Shown piece by piece: positions 15,662 through 26,664 of a DNA stretch of 64,000 nt. Position 1 is the stretch's first letter, and the number at the start of each line of letters is the position of its first letter. Source of the DNA: Pseudomonas azadiae (GTDB taxonomy: Bacteria; Pseudomonadota; Gammaproteobacteria; Pseudomonadales; Pseudomonadaceae); NCBI RefSeq assembly GCF_019145355.1, contig NZ_JAHSTY010000001.1, positions 868,001 through 932,000 on the forward strand. The letters run 5' to 3'. Made by a program: the position numbers and the translations under genes. Under the pieces are notes generated by a model. It was not told where the DNA came from, ran no database searches, and worked only from the letters and a program-made list of their open reading frames with translations.

Positions 15662-18124
15662 TCAGCGGAACGTGCCGGGCGCCTTGAATAACAGAGGCTG
15701 CGGCCGCACAGGTCGACACTGCAAACTATCAAAGGTAAACAATTGCGGTCGTTCGATCAGGTAGCCCTGAGCGTAGTCCACACCGATTTCGAGCAAGGCC
15801 TGTTCGATCTGCGGTGTCTCGACAAATTCTGCAATTGTGCGCTTACCCATGACGTGGCCGATGTGGTTGATCACTTCGACCATCGCGCGGTTAATCGGGT
15901 CGTCCAGCATATCCTTTACGAAACTTCCATCGATCTTCAGGAAGTCTACAGGTAAATGTTTGAGATAGGCGAATGAGGACATTCCGGCACAAAAGTCATC
16001 CAGGGAAAAATGGCAGCCTAAAGCCTTGAGTTCATTGATAAAGCGAATCGCACTGCCCAGGTTGGCGATCGCGCTGGTTTCGGTGATTTCAAAACAGATC
16101 ATGCCCGGCGGAATATTGTAGGTCTGGAACTTCTCGTGCAGAAACTCGAGGAAGTCGTCATCGCCAATGGTGATGCCTGACAAATTGATCGCACACATGG
16201 CCATCGGTCGGCCCGGCCGCTCCTGCAGGCAACGGGCGATGATCTGGAACACATTCTCCACCACCCAACGGTCCAGGGACGTCATCAAGCCGTAGCGCTC
16301 GGCGGCCGGGATAAAGCTGTCGGGCAGGATAATGCGGCCCGCCTCATCATGCAGGCGCAGCAGGATCTCGATATGCCCATTACCTCCATCGACCTGCCCC
16401 AGGGGGGAGATTTCCTGGGCGTACAGGCAGAACCGGTTCTCTTCCAGGGCCATGTGCAAACGTTGCACCCAGGCCATTTCGCCAAAGCGCACGGACAGTT
16501 CCGAGTCGTCGGCGTGATACACCTGCACACGGTTGCGGCCTTTTTCCTTGGCCATGTAGCACGCCATGTCGGCGGCGCGCAGGGAAGTTTCCAAGGTGGT
16601 CGGGGTCTGACCCAGGTGCACCAGGCCGATGCTGACGGTGGTCATGAAAGGCCGGCCCTTCCACACAAAGTGCAGGCTTTGCACGGTGTGGCGCAAGCTC
16701 TCAGCGACCTTTTCTGCCACCGCGGCCGGACAATTCTCCAGCAAGATGCCGAACTCATCGCCCCCCAGCCGCGCCAGGGTGTCGCCTTCACGCAGATCCG
16801 ACTGCAGCAACGCGCATATATGTCGCAACAGTTCATCGCCCGCCGCGTGGCCGCAGGTATCGTTGACCAGTTTGAACTGGTCCAGGTCGAGGAACATCAA
16901 TGCATGCCGCCCGCCCTGCTGCTGCGCGGCGGGATGCAGTACCTGTTCCAGGCGGAATTCGAACTCGCGGCGGTTGGCCAGGCCGGTCAGGGCGTCGTGA
17001 GTCGCCTGCCAGGACAAGTTGGCGATGTACTGCCGCTCCTGGGTCATGTCATGCAACACCAGCACCGCCCCCGTGACCTTGCCGGCGCTGCGGATCGGCG
17101 CGCCCACCAGTGTCACCGAGACTGTGCTGCCATCCAGGCGCTGAATGGTTTTTGAGTGTTCGCTGCCGCCACTGAGCCGGCCCTTGACGATATGGTCGAT
17201 CAGGGTAAACCCGTCGGGCTGGGCATTATCATCCAGCAGGTTGAACAATGCGGCCAGCGGCAGCCCTTGGGCCTGGGCCGACTTCCAGTGGGTCAGCGCC
17301 TCGGCCGCCGGGTTCATATAGGCGATGGCGCCGTCGACGTCGGTGGTGATCACCCCGTCGCCAATCGACTCCAGGGTGATCTGCGCGCGTTCTTTTTCCT
17401 GTTGCAGGGCGTCGGCAAAGGCGTGGCGCTGGGCCAGCAGCTTATGCGTGCGCAACAGCGCCAGCACGATCAGGCCAAGGGCTGTGGCCAGGTTGGTGGT
17501 CAGCAGCAACCGCAGGATCATCCGCGAGCCTTCGCCCAGGGCATCGCTGAAGGCCTTGGCAGCCGGCGTTACGCCTTCATTGATCGCAATGATATGCGCC
17601 TTCCACTGCCGCACATCGTTGGCGCTGACCTGGTCGCGGCGGATCGCGCCGTGCATCTCGCGGGCCAGTTCATCGAGTTGTACCAGGTAGCCGTCACCCA
17701 CGGTCCACAGCTCGATGGCCTTTTCCAGGTAGCTGAAATGGCGAAAATTGAGGTACAGCCAGATCAGGCTGGAGACGTCATCCGGGTGGTTGCCGCCCTT
17801 GAGAATGCCCAGGCGAGCCGCCGCAAGATCCGGTGTGGGACGATCCAGGGCGATGCGCAGCTCATGGCCGCCCTGAGGCACGGCGATAGCCTGAAGGTAT
17901 TTGAGGTAGGTCGCTTCATCGCGATTATCGGCATAAAGCGTGAGGTAATAGATGGCGTCTTTCTGGCCTTTGGACCACAGGCTCTCGCCGGCCACATAGC
18001 CACGTACCGCTGAGAGCATGAAGAGACTGACACAGCCCAACAATGCCTGGAACAGTACCACTGCGATGAAAGGCCATACGATGCCCAACAGCCTTGGCGT
18101 TCCGAAAGTCCGCTTTTGCTTCAT
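15662..18124 (-). CDS. Membrane-bound GGDEF-EAL protein with PAS domain
   Basis: 820 residues. An N-terminal helix (about 13-40) and a second one (about 205-225) bracket a periplasmic sensor domain of about 165 residues. Then come a PAS domain (about 250-370, ITLESIGDGVITTDVDGAIAYMNPAAE), GGDEF (about 380-545) and EAL (about 565-810). The cyclase site RLGGDEFGILL and inhibition site REGD are intact. The phosphodiesterase residues also look complete: EILLRL, INLSG, FEITET, LDDFCAG, LKIDGSF, EFVET and YAQGYLIERP. The protein may therefore switch between making and degrading c-di-GMP, as RbdA/MorA-like proteins do, to govern biofilm or motility. The start ATG 18124 is clear. The periplasmic ligand is unknown. 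Confidence 0.93.
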   Translation of the reverse strand: MKQKRTFGTPRLLGIVWPFIAVVLFQALLGCVSLFMLSAVRGYVAGESLWSKGQKDAIYYLTLYADNRDEATYLKYLQAIAVPQGGHELRIALDRPTPDLAAARLGILKGGNHPDDVSSLIWLYLNFRHFSYLEKAIELWTVGDGYLVQLDELAREMHGAIRRDQVSANDVRQWKAHIIAINEGVTPAAKAFSDALGEGSRMILRLLLTTNLATALGLIVLALLRTHKLLAQRHAFADALQQEKERAQITLESIGDGVITTDVDGAIAYMNPAAEALTHWKSAQAQGLPLAALFNLLDDNAQPDGFTLIDHIVKGRLSGGSEHSKTIQRLDGSTVSVTLVGAPIRSAGKVTGAVLVLHDMTQERQYIANLSWQATHDALTGLANRREFEFRLEQVLHPAAQQQGGRHALMFLDLDQFKLVNDTCGHAAGDELLRHICALLQSDLREGDTLARLGGDEFGILLENCPAAVAEKVAESLRHTVQSLHFVWKGRPFMTTVSIGLVHLGQTPTTLETSLRAADMACYMAKEKGRNRVQVYHADDSELSVRFGEMAWVQRLHMALEENRFCLYAQEISPLGQVDGGNGHIEILLRLHDEAGRIILPDSFIPAAERYGLMTSLDRWVVENVFQIIARCLQERPGRPMAMCAINLSGITIGDDDFLEFLHEKFQTYNIPPGMICFEITETSAIANLGSAIRFINELKALGCHFSLDDFCAGMSSFAYLKHLPVDFLKIDGSFVKDMLDDPINRAMVEVINHIGHVMGKRTIAEFVETPQIEQALLEIGVDYAQGYLIERPQLFTFDSLQCRPVRPQPLLFKAPGTFR

Positions 18125-18195
18125 GAAGTCCCTTACACATGCACTGCTGGATACGCACGCGAAAATCCGCTTCCGATAGCTGAGCCTAGGCTAAA

Positions 18196-19998
18196 TTAAC
18201 GTACTTGTTGCAAGTGCCCGTAGAGCTTGGCGTACAAGCCGCCATCGGCAATCAATTGCTGATGATCGCCGTCCTCGGCAATGTGACCACCGTCGAACAC
18301 TAATACTCGATCGGCCTGCTTAACCGCCGACAGGCGGTGGGCGATGATCAGTGTAGTACGCCCGCTGAGGAAGCGCGCGAGTGCCTGATGCAGGTTGTAC
18401 TCGGTGGCGGCATCGAGGGCGGAGGTCGCTTCGTCGAGGATGACCACTTTCGGTTCGGCCAGCACCATGCGCGCAATCGCCAGGCGTTGACGCTGCCCAC
18501 CGGAAAACCGAACCCCGGAGCGCCCCACCACACTGTCCAGGCCCATCGGCAATGCCTTGACGGTAGCATCGAGCTGGGCAATCTCCAGTGCCTGCCAGCA
18601 GGCCTGGTCACTGCGCTCGCGGCCCATGGTCAGGTTGGCGCGCACGGTATCGTTGAACAGCGCAGGGTGTTGCAGCACCACGGCGACGTTCTCGCGGATG
18701 GTCTCCAGGCCGATCGCCTGCTGGGTGGCACCGCCAAACCGGATACTGCCGGCTTGCGGCGTATAGAGCCCGAGCAACAGTTGCACCAGCGTGCTTTTGC
18801 CGCCGCCGCTGGCGCCGACGATCGCCACCTTCTCACCGGGTGCGATGGCCAGGTTCAACTGGTTCAGTACCAGGTCTTCGCCATAACCGAAATTGAGCCC
18901 GCGCACTTCGATGCCGACAGTCTCATGCCCGGTAAACGGGTCTTCACCGCCGGCGTACTGCGGTTCGTCGGCGCGGGCCAGCAGTTCGTTGATCCGCGTC
19001 AGCGCTCCACCCGCCGCGTAATAGGCGTATTGCAGGTTCAACAGTTGCTCCACCGGGCCGATCATGAACCACAGGTAGCTGAACACCGCGAGCATCTGGC
19101 CGATGGACAGGTCGGAAAACAGCACCGTGAGCATTGCCGCTGCACGAAAGATGTCAATACCAAACTGGAACAGCAGGCCACTGGCGCGGCTGGACGCGTC
19201 GGTTTTCCACTGGGAATGGATGGCGAAATCACGCACTTCCTGGGCGCGTTGGCCCAGGCGCCCGAGGAAAAACCCCTGGCGGTTGCCGGCGCGCACTTCC
19301 TGAATGGCATCCAGGGTTTCGGTCAGGGCCTGGGTGAAGCGCGAGGTGCTGTCGTTTTCCAGCTTCTTCAAGTGTTTGACGCGCTTGCCCAACTGCACCG
19401 TGGCATAGATCACCAGCGGGTTGAACAGCAGGATCAGCAAGGCCAGTTGCCAATGCATCCACACCAGGATCGCTGAGGTGCCCACCAGCGTGAGCATGGC
19501 CACCAGGAAGCGACTGAGGGTTTCGCCGACGAATTTGTCCAGGGTGTCCAGGTCAGTCACCAGGTGCGTGGTCACTATGCCGCTGCCCAGGCTTTCGTAT
19601 TCGCCCAGAGAAATGCGCTTGAGCCGCTCGATCAGGCGCACGCGGATGCGGTATACGATGTCCTTGGCCAACCGCGCAAACAGCCGCGCCTGCACCACGT
19701 TGAACACCAACGCGCCGCAACGCAGGCACAGGGTTACCAGCAACATCAGGCCGATGTAACCGGCTGCCTTCTGCCAGCCCAGCGGCAGCGCATGGTTCAT
19801 CACCTTGAGCGCCGCATCGCCATGGCCCAGCAGCACTTCATCCACCAGCAACGGCAGAAGCAGAGGGATGGGCACGCTGCACAGGGTCGCCAGCACGGCG
19901 ACGCCATTGGCGATCCACAGGGATTTTTTGTGACGCAGGGCCAGGCGGCGAATTTCCGCCCAGGTCAGTCGGTCGGTGCGCTTGGGCTGGTCATGCAC
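18196..19998 (-). CDS. ABC exporter half-transporter (fused permease-ATPase)
   Basis: 600 residues. The N-terminal half has six membrane helices of the type 1 exporter fold. The ATPase half has Walker A VGASGGGKST (about residue 390), signature FSGGQRQRLAIARM and Walker B VVILDEATSALD, then the switch His in IAHRLS. It would act as a homodimer exporting a lipid, peptide or drug; the substrate cannot be read. I chose GTG at 19998 because it begins just before the stop of the DsbA-like gene (8-bp overlap, with GGAG upstream). Longer starts would lie deep inside that gene. The overlap implies co-translation with the DsbA-like protein and trhO. Confidence 0.9.
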   Translation of the reverse strand: MHDQPKRTDRLTWAEIRRLALRHKKSLWIANGVAVLATLCSVPIPLLLPLLVDEVLLGHGDAALKVMNHALPLGWQKAAGYIGLMLLVTLCLRCGALVFNVVQARLFARLAKDIVYRIRVRLIERLKRISLGEYESLGSGIVTTHLVTDLDTLDKFVGETLSRFLVAMLTLVGTSAILVWMHWQLALLILLFNPLVIYATVQLGKRVKHLKKLENDSTSRFTQALTETLDAIQEVRAGNRQGFFLGRLGQRAQEVRDFAIHSQWKTDASSRASGLLFQFGIDIFRAAAMLTVLFSDLSIGQMLAVFSYLWFMIGPVEQLLNLQYAYYAAGGALTRINELLARADEPQYAGGEDPFTGHETVGIEVRGLNFGYGEDLVLNQLNLAIAPGEKVAIVGASGGGKSTLVQLLLGLYTPQAGSIRFGGATQQAIGLETIRENVAVVLQHPALFNDTVRANLTMGRERSDQACWQALEIAQLDATVKALPMGLDSVVGRSGVRFSGGQRQRLAIARMVLAEPKVVILDEATSALDAATEYNLHQALARFLSGRTTLIIAHRLSAVKQADRVLVFDGGHIAEDGDHQQLIADGGLYAKLYGHLQQVR

Positions 19999-20626
19999 AG
20001 GTGGCTCGCTCCAGCCATCGGCCCAGCAAAGGCGACAGCTCGGACAGCGGCTGGTAACCATTGGTCAGCAAGGCCAACTGGCCATTGCGCTCGGCCAGCA
20101 GCGTCGGGAAACCGGCGATACCCAAATCCTGCACCCAGGTGAAATCCGCAGCGGTGGCGGCATGCTGCTCGGCGCGGTCGAAGGCACCGGCAAATTCGAT
20201 ACGCGGGATACCCGCCTGCTCGGCCAGCTCCACCAGCACACTGGCGAGGGTCACATCGCGGCCCTCGACGTAAAACGCGCGCTGGATCAGCCCCAGCAGT
20301 GTCCATGCACAATCCGGCGCCAGGCTGCGTGCCGTGACGATGGCGCGGCACGCCGGCTCCGTGTCGTACACAAAGCCCTCCGGCAATGCGCCTTCGCGCG
20401 TGAACGGCTGGCCGGTCGCATCAGTGACCGCCTGCCAGTGCTCCAGGATGTAGCGCCGAGTCGTCGGTTCCAGCGCCGCACCGCTGCCGGTGCGCAAACC
20501 GCCCACCACCAGGTGCAGTGGCACCCCGGCCGCCTGGGCCTGCTCCACCAACGCGGCGGCCACCGGGGCGAAACCCCAGCACCAGGAACACATCGGGTCC
20601 ATCACATAGAGCAGGCGCGCGGACAT
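19991..20626 (-). CDS. DsbA-family (FrnE-like) thiol oxidoreductase
   Basis: A 211-residue thioredoxin-fold protein with the active site CSWC at residues 13-16 (YVMDPMCSWCWGFAP) and the cis-proline loop GIAGFPTLL near residue 180. The inserted helical domain is typical of the DsbA/FrnE group. No signal peptide is present, so it is probably cytoplasmic, unlike DsbA itself. It begins 3 bases after the trhO stop and overlaps the ABC exporter by 8 bp, which points to one transcript. Some proteins of this group are named after 2-hydroxychromene-2-carboxylate isomerase, but the CxxC here favours a redox role. Confidence 0.88.
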   Translation of the reverse strand: MSARLLYVMDPMCSWCWGFAPVAAALVEQAQAAGVPLHLVVGGLRTGSGAALEPTTRRYILEHWQAVTDATGQPFTREGALPEGFVYDTEPACRAIVTARSLAPDCAWTLLGLIQRAFYVEGRDVTLASVLVELAEQAGIPRIEFAGAFDRAEQHAATAADFTWVQDLGIAGFPTLLAERNGQLALLTNGYQPLSELSPLLGRWLERATCA

Positions 20627-20629
20627 GGC

Positions 20630-21571
20630 TCAGGCCTCGGAAGGGGTTTGCTTATAGTTGAAGCCGATCGGGTGCGGCATGTTGCGGGCCTTGGCCAGCT
20701 CGATCTGCTTTTGCCGGTCAATCGCACTGCGCCGGGTTTTCTCCGGCAGCTTATCCCAGCAATGCGGGCAGCTGATGCCCGCCACATAGTGCTCGGACGC
20801 GCGGTCTTCCACGCTGACCGGTGTGCGGCAGGCATGACATTGATCGTAGTCGCCTTCGCTCAAGTCGTGGCGCACCGTCACGCGGTTGTCGAACACAAAG
20901 CAGTCGCCCTGCCATTTGGTTTCTTCCTGCGGCACCTCTTCAAGGTACTTCAGGATGCCGCCCTTGAGGTGGTAGACCTCGTCGAAGCCTTCGCTGAGCA
21001 TGTAGCTGGAGGCCTTCTCGCAGCGGATGCCGCCGGTGCAGAACATCGCGACTTTCTTGTGCCTGGCCGGGTCGAAGTTGGCTTTGATGTAGTCGGGAAA
21101 TTCGCGAAAACTGGTGGTCTTCGGGTCGATCGCGCCCTCAAAGGTGCCGATGGACACTTCGTAGTCGTTGCGGGTGTCGATCAACAGCACTTCCGGGTCG
21201 CTGATCAGCGCGTTCCAGTCCTTGGGTTCGACGTAGGTGCCGACCTTTTTGCTCGGGTCCACGCCTTCGACGCCCAGGGTCACGATCTCTTTCTTGAGCT
21301 TGACCTTGGTGCGGTAGAACGGCTGGTCGTCGCAGTAGGATTCCTTGTGGTCGATGTCGACCATGCGCGGGTCTTTCTTCAGCCAGGCCATCAGGCCATC
21401 AATGCCCTCACGGCTGCCGGAAACGGTGCCGTTGATGCCTTCTTCGGCGATCAGCAAGGTGCCTTTGATCCCGTTGTCGACCATCGCCTGCAGCAGTGGC
21501 TCGCGCAGGGCGACGTAATCTTCGAGGGTGACGAACTTATACAGTGCCGCCACCACAATCGGTTGAGTCAT
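20630..21571 (-). CDS. trhO: tRNA uridine hydroxylase TrhO (rhodanese-like)
   Basis: A 313-residue member of the YceA/TrhO family, which hydroxylates U34 of several tRNAs using O2 to make 5-hydroxyuridine, the precursor of mo5U/cmo5U. An N-terminal ferredoxin-like domain ([19 protein letters not shown]) is followed by a rhodanese domain with the active-site loop [10 protein letters not shown] near residues 177-183. A C-terminal Cys-rich segment (CHACRTPVS... CPHCWDKLP) probably binds zinc. It heads the trhO/DsbA-like/ABC group. mnmC, at 28312, modifies the same wobble position by another route. Confidence 0.95.
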   Translation of the reverse strand: MTQPIVVAALYKFVTLEDYVALREPLLQAMVDNGIKGTLLIAEEGINGTVSGSREGIDGLMAWLKKDPRMVDIDHKESYCDDQPFYRTKVKLKKEIVTLGVEGVDPSKKVGTYVEPKDWNALISDPEVLLIDTRNDYEVSIGTFEGAIDPKTTSFREFPDYIKANFDPARHKKVAMFCTGGIRCEKASSYMLSEGFDEVYHLKGGILKYLEEVPQEETKWQGDCFVFDNRVTVRHDLSEGDYDQCHACRTPVSVEDRASEHYVAGISCPHCWDKLPEKTRRSAIDRQKQIELAKARNMPHPIGFNYKQTPSEA

Positions 21572-21618
21572 GGGTGTTCTCTCCAGGTGGCTACCCTCGT
21601 AAAGGGTGAACCGGATGC

Positions 21619-21648
21619 AAAAAAAACGCGCCGTCTGAGCGGCGCGTT
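21619..21648 (-). terminator. Intrinsic terminator downstream of bolA
   Basis: AACGCGCCG (21625-21633) pairs with CGGCGCGTT (21640-21648) around TCTGAG. Read leftward, the stem ends in eight T (21626-21619). It separates the bolA gene from trhO. Confidence 0.9.
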
Positions 21649-21694
21649 GCGGATTCTAACAAATGCCCGGTGTCAGAGACACCCGTGCCTTGAG

Positions 21695-21988
21695 TCAGTG
21701 CCCGCCGGCGCAGGTCGGCGAGGCCGGGGCTGCGTCGATTTTCGCCCATTCATCAGGCGTGTAGGTATGCAGCGCGAGCGCGTGGAACTCGCCCATCAGG
21801 TCACCCAGGGTGGCGTAGACCTTCTGGTGGCGCTTGACGCGGTTGAGCCCCTCGAACTGCGGGCTGACCAGCACGGCCTTGAAATGGGTTTGTAACCCAC
21901 GGCTGTGCATATGGCTTTCGTCCAGCACGCTCAAGTGGCCGGAGCCCAGGGCGGCAAGCGCCGTTTCGATACGCTGTTGCATGGTCAT
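21695..21988 (-). CDS. BolA-family protein
   Basis: A 97-residue protein with the BolA/YrbA fold: MTMQQRIETALAALGSGHLSVLDESHMHSRGL, then the conserved HFKAVLVSPQFEGLNRVKRHQKVYATLGDLMG with the invariant His residues. The C-terminus is rich in Ala/Pro and contains a Cys-Gly-Gly-His end that could add a metal ligand. BolA proteins bind monothiol glutaredoxins through a shared 2Fe-2S cluster and affect iron homeostasis, stress morphology and gene expression. It lies 6 bases after the DUF2059 gene and is followed by a strong terminator, so the two are probably co-transcribed. Confidence 0.93.
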   Translation of the reverse strand: MTMQQRIETALAALGSGHLSVLDESHMHSRGLQTHFKAVLVSPQFEGLNRVKRHQKVYATLGDLMGEFHALALHTYTPDEWAKIDAAPASPTCAGGH

Positions 21989-21994
21989 TGCTGC

Positions 21995-22513
21995 TTACTT
22001 CTTCTTGGCCGGTGCGGCGGCTTTAGGTGACAGCTCGTTGGTCATGTCTTCCAACAGCTTGTTCACCACCGGCACGGCGCTTTCCAGCTTGGCCTGGGTC
22101 ATCTGGGCCGATTGCTGGGTCAGTTGCGGCATTTTTTCCAGGACTTTCTTGCCCAGTGGCGACTGGTAGAAGGCAACCAGGTCCTTGAGTTCCGATTCGC
22201 TGAAGTTGGTGGTGTAGAGCTTGACCATGTCCGGCTTCAGCTTCGGCCAGCCGATGGCCTGGTCCAGGGCGGCGTTGGCCTTGGCCTGGTAGCTGTCCAG
22301 CACGGACTGCTTGGCGGCAGGCGCCTTGGTCTGTTCGAAACGCTGGGCGAACATTTGCTGCACTTGCATGTACACCGGGGTACCCAGCTTGTCGGCATGG
22401 GCCAGGGTGAGGAAGGCTTCGGCACTGGCGTTGTGGCTGGCGGTATCGGCAAAAACCTGGCCGCTGGCGCAAACCAGAGCAACCGCGGTACAGATGGCAC
22501 GAAGACGAATCAT
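21995..22513 (-). CDS. DUF2059 periplasmic protein
   Basis: 172 residues with a Sec signal peptide (MIRLRAICTAVALVCASGQVFA, cleavage before DTAS). The DUF2059 domain is at about residues 70-150 (WPKLKPDMVKLYTTNFSESELKDLVAFYQSPLGKKVLEKMPQLTQQSAQ), a helical family often next to metabolic or envelope genes and of unknown function. The C-terminus is Ala/Pro/Lys-rich (KAAAPAKKK). It precedes bolA by 6 bases on the same strand. Confidence 0.9.
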   Translation of the reverse strand: MIRLRAICTAVALVCASGQVFADTASHNASAEAFLTLAHADKLGTPVYMQVQQMFAQRFEQTKAPAAKQSVLDSYQAKANAALDQAIGWPKLKPDMVKLYTTNFSESELKDLVAFYQSPLGKKVLEKMPQLTQQSAQMTQAKLESAVPVVNKLLEDMTNELSPKAAAPAKKK

Positions 22514-22705
22514 CGAGTTTCCTTTCTAGCAGGCGAGGTAAGACCCCAAGGGCGCCCATTCTGCGCCTAAAAAACGCCACGGCTCAACCCCATCCCTTGT
22601 CGGCCCCGCTTTTGTGGCGGATGAATCCGATGAAAAGTCTTTTTTGGAACCCGCTGGGTCGATCAGGGCCTAAACTGCGCAAACCGACCTGAAGGAGTGT
22701 GCCCG

Positions 22706-24084
<1,379 letters not shown>

Positions 24085-24088
<4 letters not shown>

Positions 24089-25041
24089 GACGCCAAGCGT
24101 AGACGCCGAGCCTTGAGCCCGGCGAGCAACGACGGCGCCAACGCGACCATCGCCGACCCCAGCACCACGATCAGCGCCCCGAAATACCCCAGGGCGTTGA
24201 TCTCTTCGGCGTGCACATAGGCGGGCCACAGCCACGCCGCCAAGGCCACCGCGACAAACGTCACCAGAGGCGTAAGCGCCAACGTCGCACTGACACGTGA
24301 GGCTTCCCAGTGGGCGAGCGCTTCGGCGAAGGCGCCATAAGCCACCAGGGTATTCATGCAGCACGCCAACAGCAGCCAGCCCTGCAACGGGCTCAGATCC
24401 AACGCCTCCAGGGGGTGGGCCCAGGGCGTGAGTAATACGGCGCAGAACAGGTAGATCACCATCATTACTTGCAGCGAATTCCATACCGTCAGCAACTGTT
24501 TCTGGCCGAGGGCGTAGAACACCCAGATCGACGTGGCCAACAAGACGGTCAGCACGCCGGCGGTGTAGGTGCCCAGTGACGTAAGCAACTCCAGCAGGCG
24601 TTGATTGAAGAACAGGCCGAACCCGACCATCAGCACCAGCAACCCAAGCACCTGCCCGCGGCTGAAACGCTCCTTGAACACAAACACACTGGCCACCATC
24701 AAAAAGATCGGCCCCATCTGCACGACCAATTGTGCGGTGCCGGGGCTGAGCATTTTCAGGCCCACCAGGTACAACACGTAATTGCCCACCAGGCCGCACA
24801 CGGCCATGCCCACCAGCCAGCCGCCCTTGGGGCCCAGCACCTTGCGGCTGGGCAAGCGCCTGGTGAGCGCCAGGTAGACGAACAGGCATCCACCGGCCAC
24901 CGTCAGGCGAAACCAGGTGACGGTGACCGGGTCCATCACTTGCAGGACCTGCTTGAGTTTGATCGGCAGAATGCCCCAGAGCAGCGCGGTCAGCAGGGTC
25001 AGGAGAAAACCATAGACCCAGCGGCCGGAAGAGATGTGCAT
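24085..25041 (-). CDS. DMT-superfamily (EamA) transporter
   Basis: 318 residues with ten predicted membrane helices in two EamA repeats: first half from [35 protein letters not shown], second from [24 protein letters not shown]. These are drug/metabolite exporters or permeases of the inner membrane; the substrate is unknown. ATG 25041 is the first Met before the first helix. The frame stays open 26 codons further, but that stretch (MNGVVSQPGHLPLECLFHF...) is not membrane-like. The stop codon interlocks with that of fumC (CTAG at 24085-24088). Confidence 0.88.
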
Positions 25042-25149
25042 GAATGCCCCAAAGTGCCAGAGGAAGTGGAACAGACATTCTAGGGGCAAGTGACCGGGTT
25101 GGGATACGACACCGTTCAAGTGTGGGGGTGAAGTCAGCCTCTGAAAGTT

Positions 25150-25192
25150 GTGTAGATACCCATGCCTATCGCAGGCAAGCCAGCTCCCACAG
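25150..25192. repeat. Single REP element
   Basis: A 40-base element ending CAAGCCAGCTCCCACA, the complement of the TGTGGGAGCTGGCTTG type. It includes GCCTATCGCAGGC, which can form a short hairpin. A near copy of its flank (TTGTGTAGATA...TATCGCA) recurs at 54358-54395. It is not paired into a REPIN. Confidence 0.8.
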
Positions 25193-25216
25193 TTGATCCG
25201 GTTTCTTCAGTGGAAA

Positions 25217-26401
25217 CTAACGCACCGCTTCGAACAGCCCCGTTGCGCCCATCCCGCCGCCCACGCACATGGTGACGATGCCATAGCGCAGGTCGCGCCG
25301 CTGCAACTCACGCACCAGGTGCCCCACCTGCCGCGAGCCGGTCATGCCGAATGGATGGCCGATGGAGATCGAGCCGCCATTGACGTTGTATTTGGCGTTA
25401 TCGATTTCCAGGCGGTTACGCGCATACAGGCACTGGGACGCAAACGCCTCGTTGAGTTCCCACAGGTCAATGTCCGCCACCTGCAAGCCCTTGGCCTTGA
25501 GCAGCCTGGGCACCGAGAACACCGGGCCGATGCCCATTTCGTCCGGTTCGCAGCCGGCCACCGCAAACCCACGGAAGAACGCCTTGGGCTTCAAGCCCAG
25601 CTCCAGGGCTTTTTCAAGGCTCATCAACAGGGTCATCGACGCACCGTCGGACAACTGCGACGAGTTACCCGCCGTCACCGAGCCGTCTTCGGCGAACACC
25701 GGTTTGAGCCCGGCGAGGCTGGCCAACGTGGTGTCCGGGCGGTTGCAGTCATCGCGGTCCACCACACCTTCAAGGACCTGCACCGCACCGGTGTGCTTGT
25801 CCTCGACCTTGTACTTGACCGCCATCGGCACGATTTCATCGTCAAACAAGCCATCCGCCTGGGCCTGGGCGGTGCGCTGCTGGCTTTGCAGCGCGTAGAG
25901 GTCCTGCTCTTCACGGCTGACATTGTAGCGGCGGGCGACGATTTCGGCGGTCTGGCCCATGGGGAAATAGAGGCCCGGCACCTGCTCTTTGAGCAACGGG
26001 TTGATCAGGTTGTCGGTGTTGACGCTTTTCATGGTCAGGCTGATGGACTCGACGCCGCCCGCCACCATGATGTCGCTGCAACCCGAGGCGATCTGGTTGG
26101 CCGCCATCGCGATCGCCTGCAAGCCCGACGAGCAGAAGCGATTGAGGGTCATGCCGGCAGTCCCCGTACCCAGTTGCGACAACACGGCCACGTTGCGCCC
26201 GATGTTGTAGCCCTGGGCGCCTTCGTTGGAGGCGGCGCCGACGATGCAATCTTCCACCGTTGCCGGGTCGATGCCGTTGCGGCTGAGCAGCGCGTTGACG
26301 CAGTGGGCCGCCATGTCATCCGGGCGAGTCTGGTTGAACTTGCCGCGAAAGGACTTGGCCAGGCCGGTTCGCACGCTGTCGACGATCACTACTTCACGCA
26401 T
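25217..26401 (-). CDS. Thiolase (acetyl-CoA C-acyltransferase)
   Basis: 394 residues. Catalyses thiolytic cleavage or condensation of acyl-CoA. The nucleophile Cys lies in LNRFCSSGLQAIAMAA (about residue 88). The second signature is NVNGGSISIGHPFGMTGSRQ with its His, and the C-terminal GIVTMCVGGGMGATGLFE holds the second catalytic Cys. NEAFASQCLYAR is also conserved. The length and N-terminus (MREVVIVDSVRTGLAKSFRGKFNQTRPDDMAAH) match the fatty-acid-degradation thiolases of Pseudomonas more closely than biosynthetic PhaA. It stands alone with REP elements on both sides. The chain-length preference is unknown. Confidence 0.93.
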   Translation of the reverse strand: MREVVIVDSVRTGLAKSFRGKFNQTRPDDMAAHCVNALLSRNGIDPATVEDCIVGAASNEGAQGYNIGRNVAVLSQLGTGTAGMTLNRFCSSGLQAIAMAANQIASGCSDIMVAGGVESISLTMKSVNTDNLINPLLKEQVPGLYFPMGQTAEIVARRYNVSREEQDLYALQSQQRTAQAQADGLFDDEIVPMAVKYKVEDKHTGAVQVLEGVVDRDDCNRPDTTLASLAGLKPVFAEDGSVTAGNSSQLSDGASMTLLMSLEKALELGLKPKAFFRGFAVAGCEPDEMGIGPVFSVPRLLKAKGLQVADIDLWELNEAFASQCLYARNRLEIDNAKYNVNGGSISIGHPFGMTGSRQVGHLVRELQRRDLRYGIVTMCVGGGMGATGLFEAVR

Positions 26402-26513
26402 GGGCTACCTCGATCTTGTTATAGTTGGGAGAGGGATCGAGGATAGATCCAGTTCTCTTCAACCGCGACGATCATTCACCCCATCTATACAAAAGCATGG
26501 CTGCGAACTGACG

Positions 26514-26647
26514 TGTAGTGAGCGGGCTTGCCCCGCGCTGGGTGGCGAAGCCGCCCCAATAAAGCCACCGCGGTGCTTCAGCTGGAACCGAGTCGCCTGG
26601 GTTGGGGCGGCTTCGCCACCCAGCGCGGGGCAAGCCCGCTCACTACA
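26514..26647. repeat. REPIN with perfect 46-bp arms
   Basis: Two 46-base arms (26514-26559 and 26602-26647) are exact inverted copies, beginning TGTAGTGAGCGGGCTTGCCC. The 42-base spacer contains its own small palindrome CACCGCGGTG. This is the largest and cleanest REPIN in the window and lies between the thiolase and pap, close to the pap stop. The remaining bases of this gap (26402-26513) hold nothing recognisable. Confidence 0.95.
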
Positions 26648-26664
26648 AGCCTGTTCGGCAGGGA

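Noticed and set aside
19976..21895. 639-codon open frame on the plus strand opposite the DsbA-like gene and trhO
   Set aside because: It runs through three real genes and their intergenic spaces and shows no motifs.
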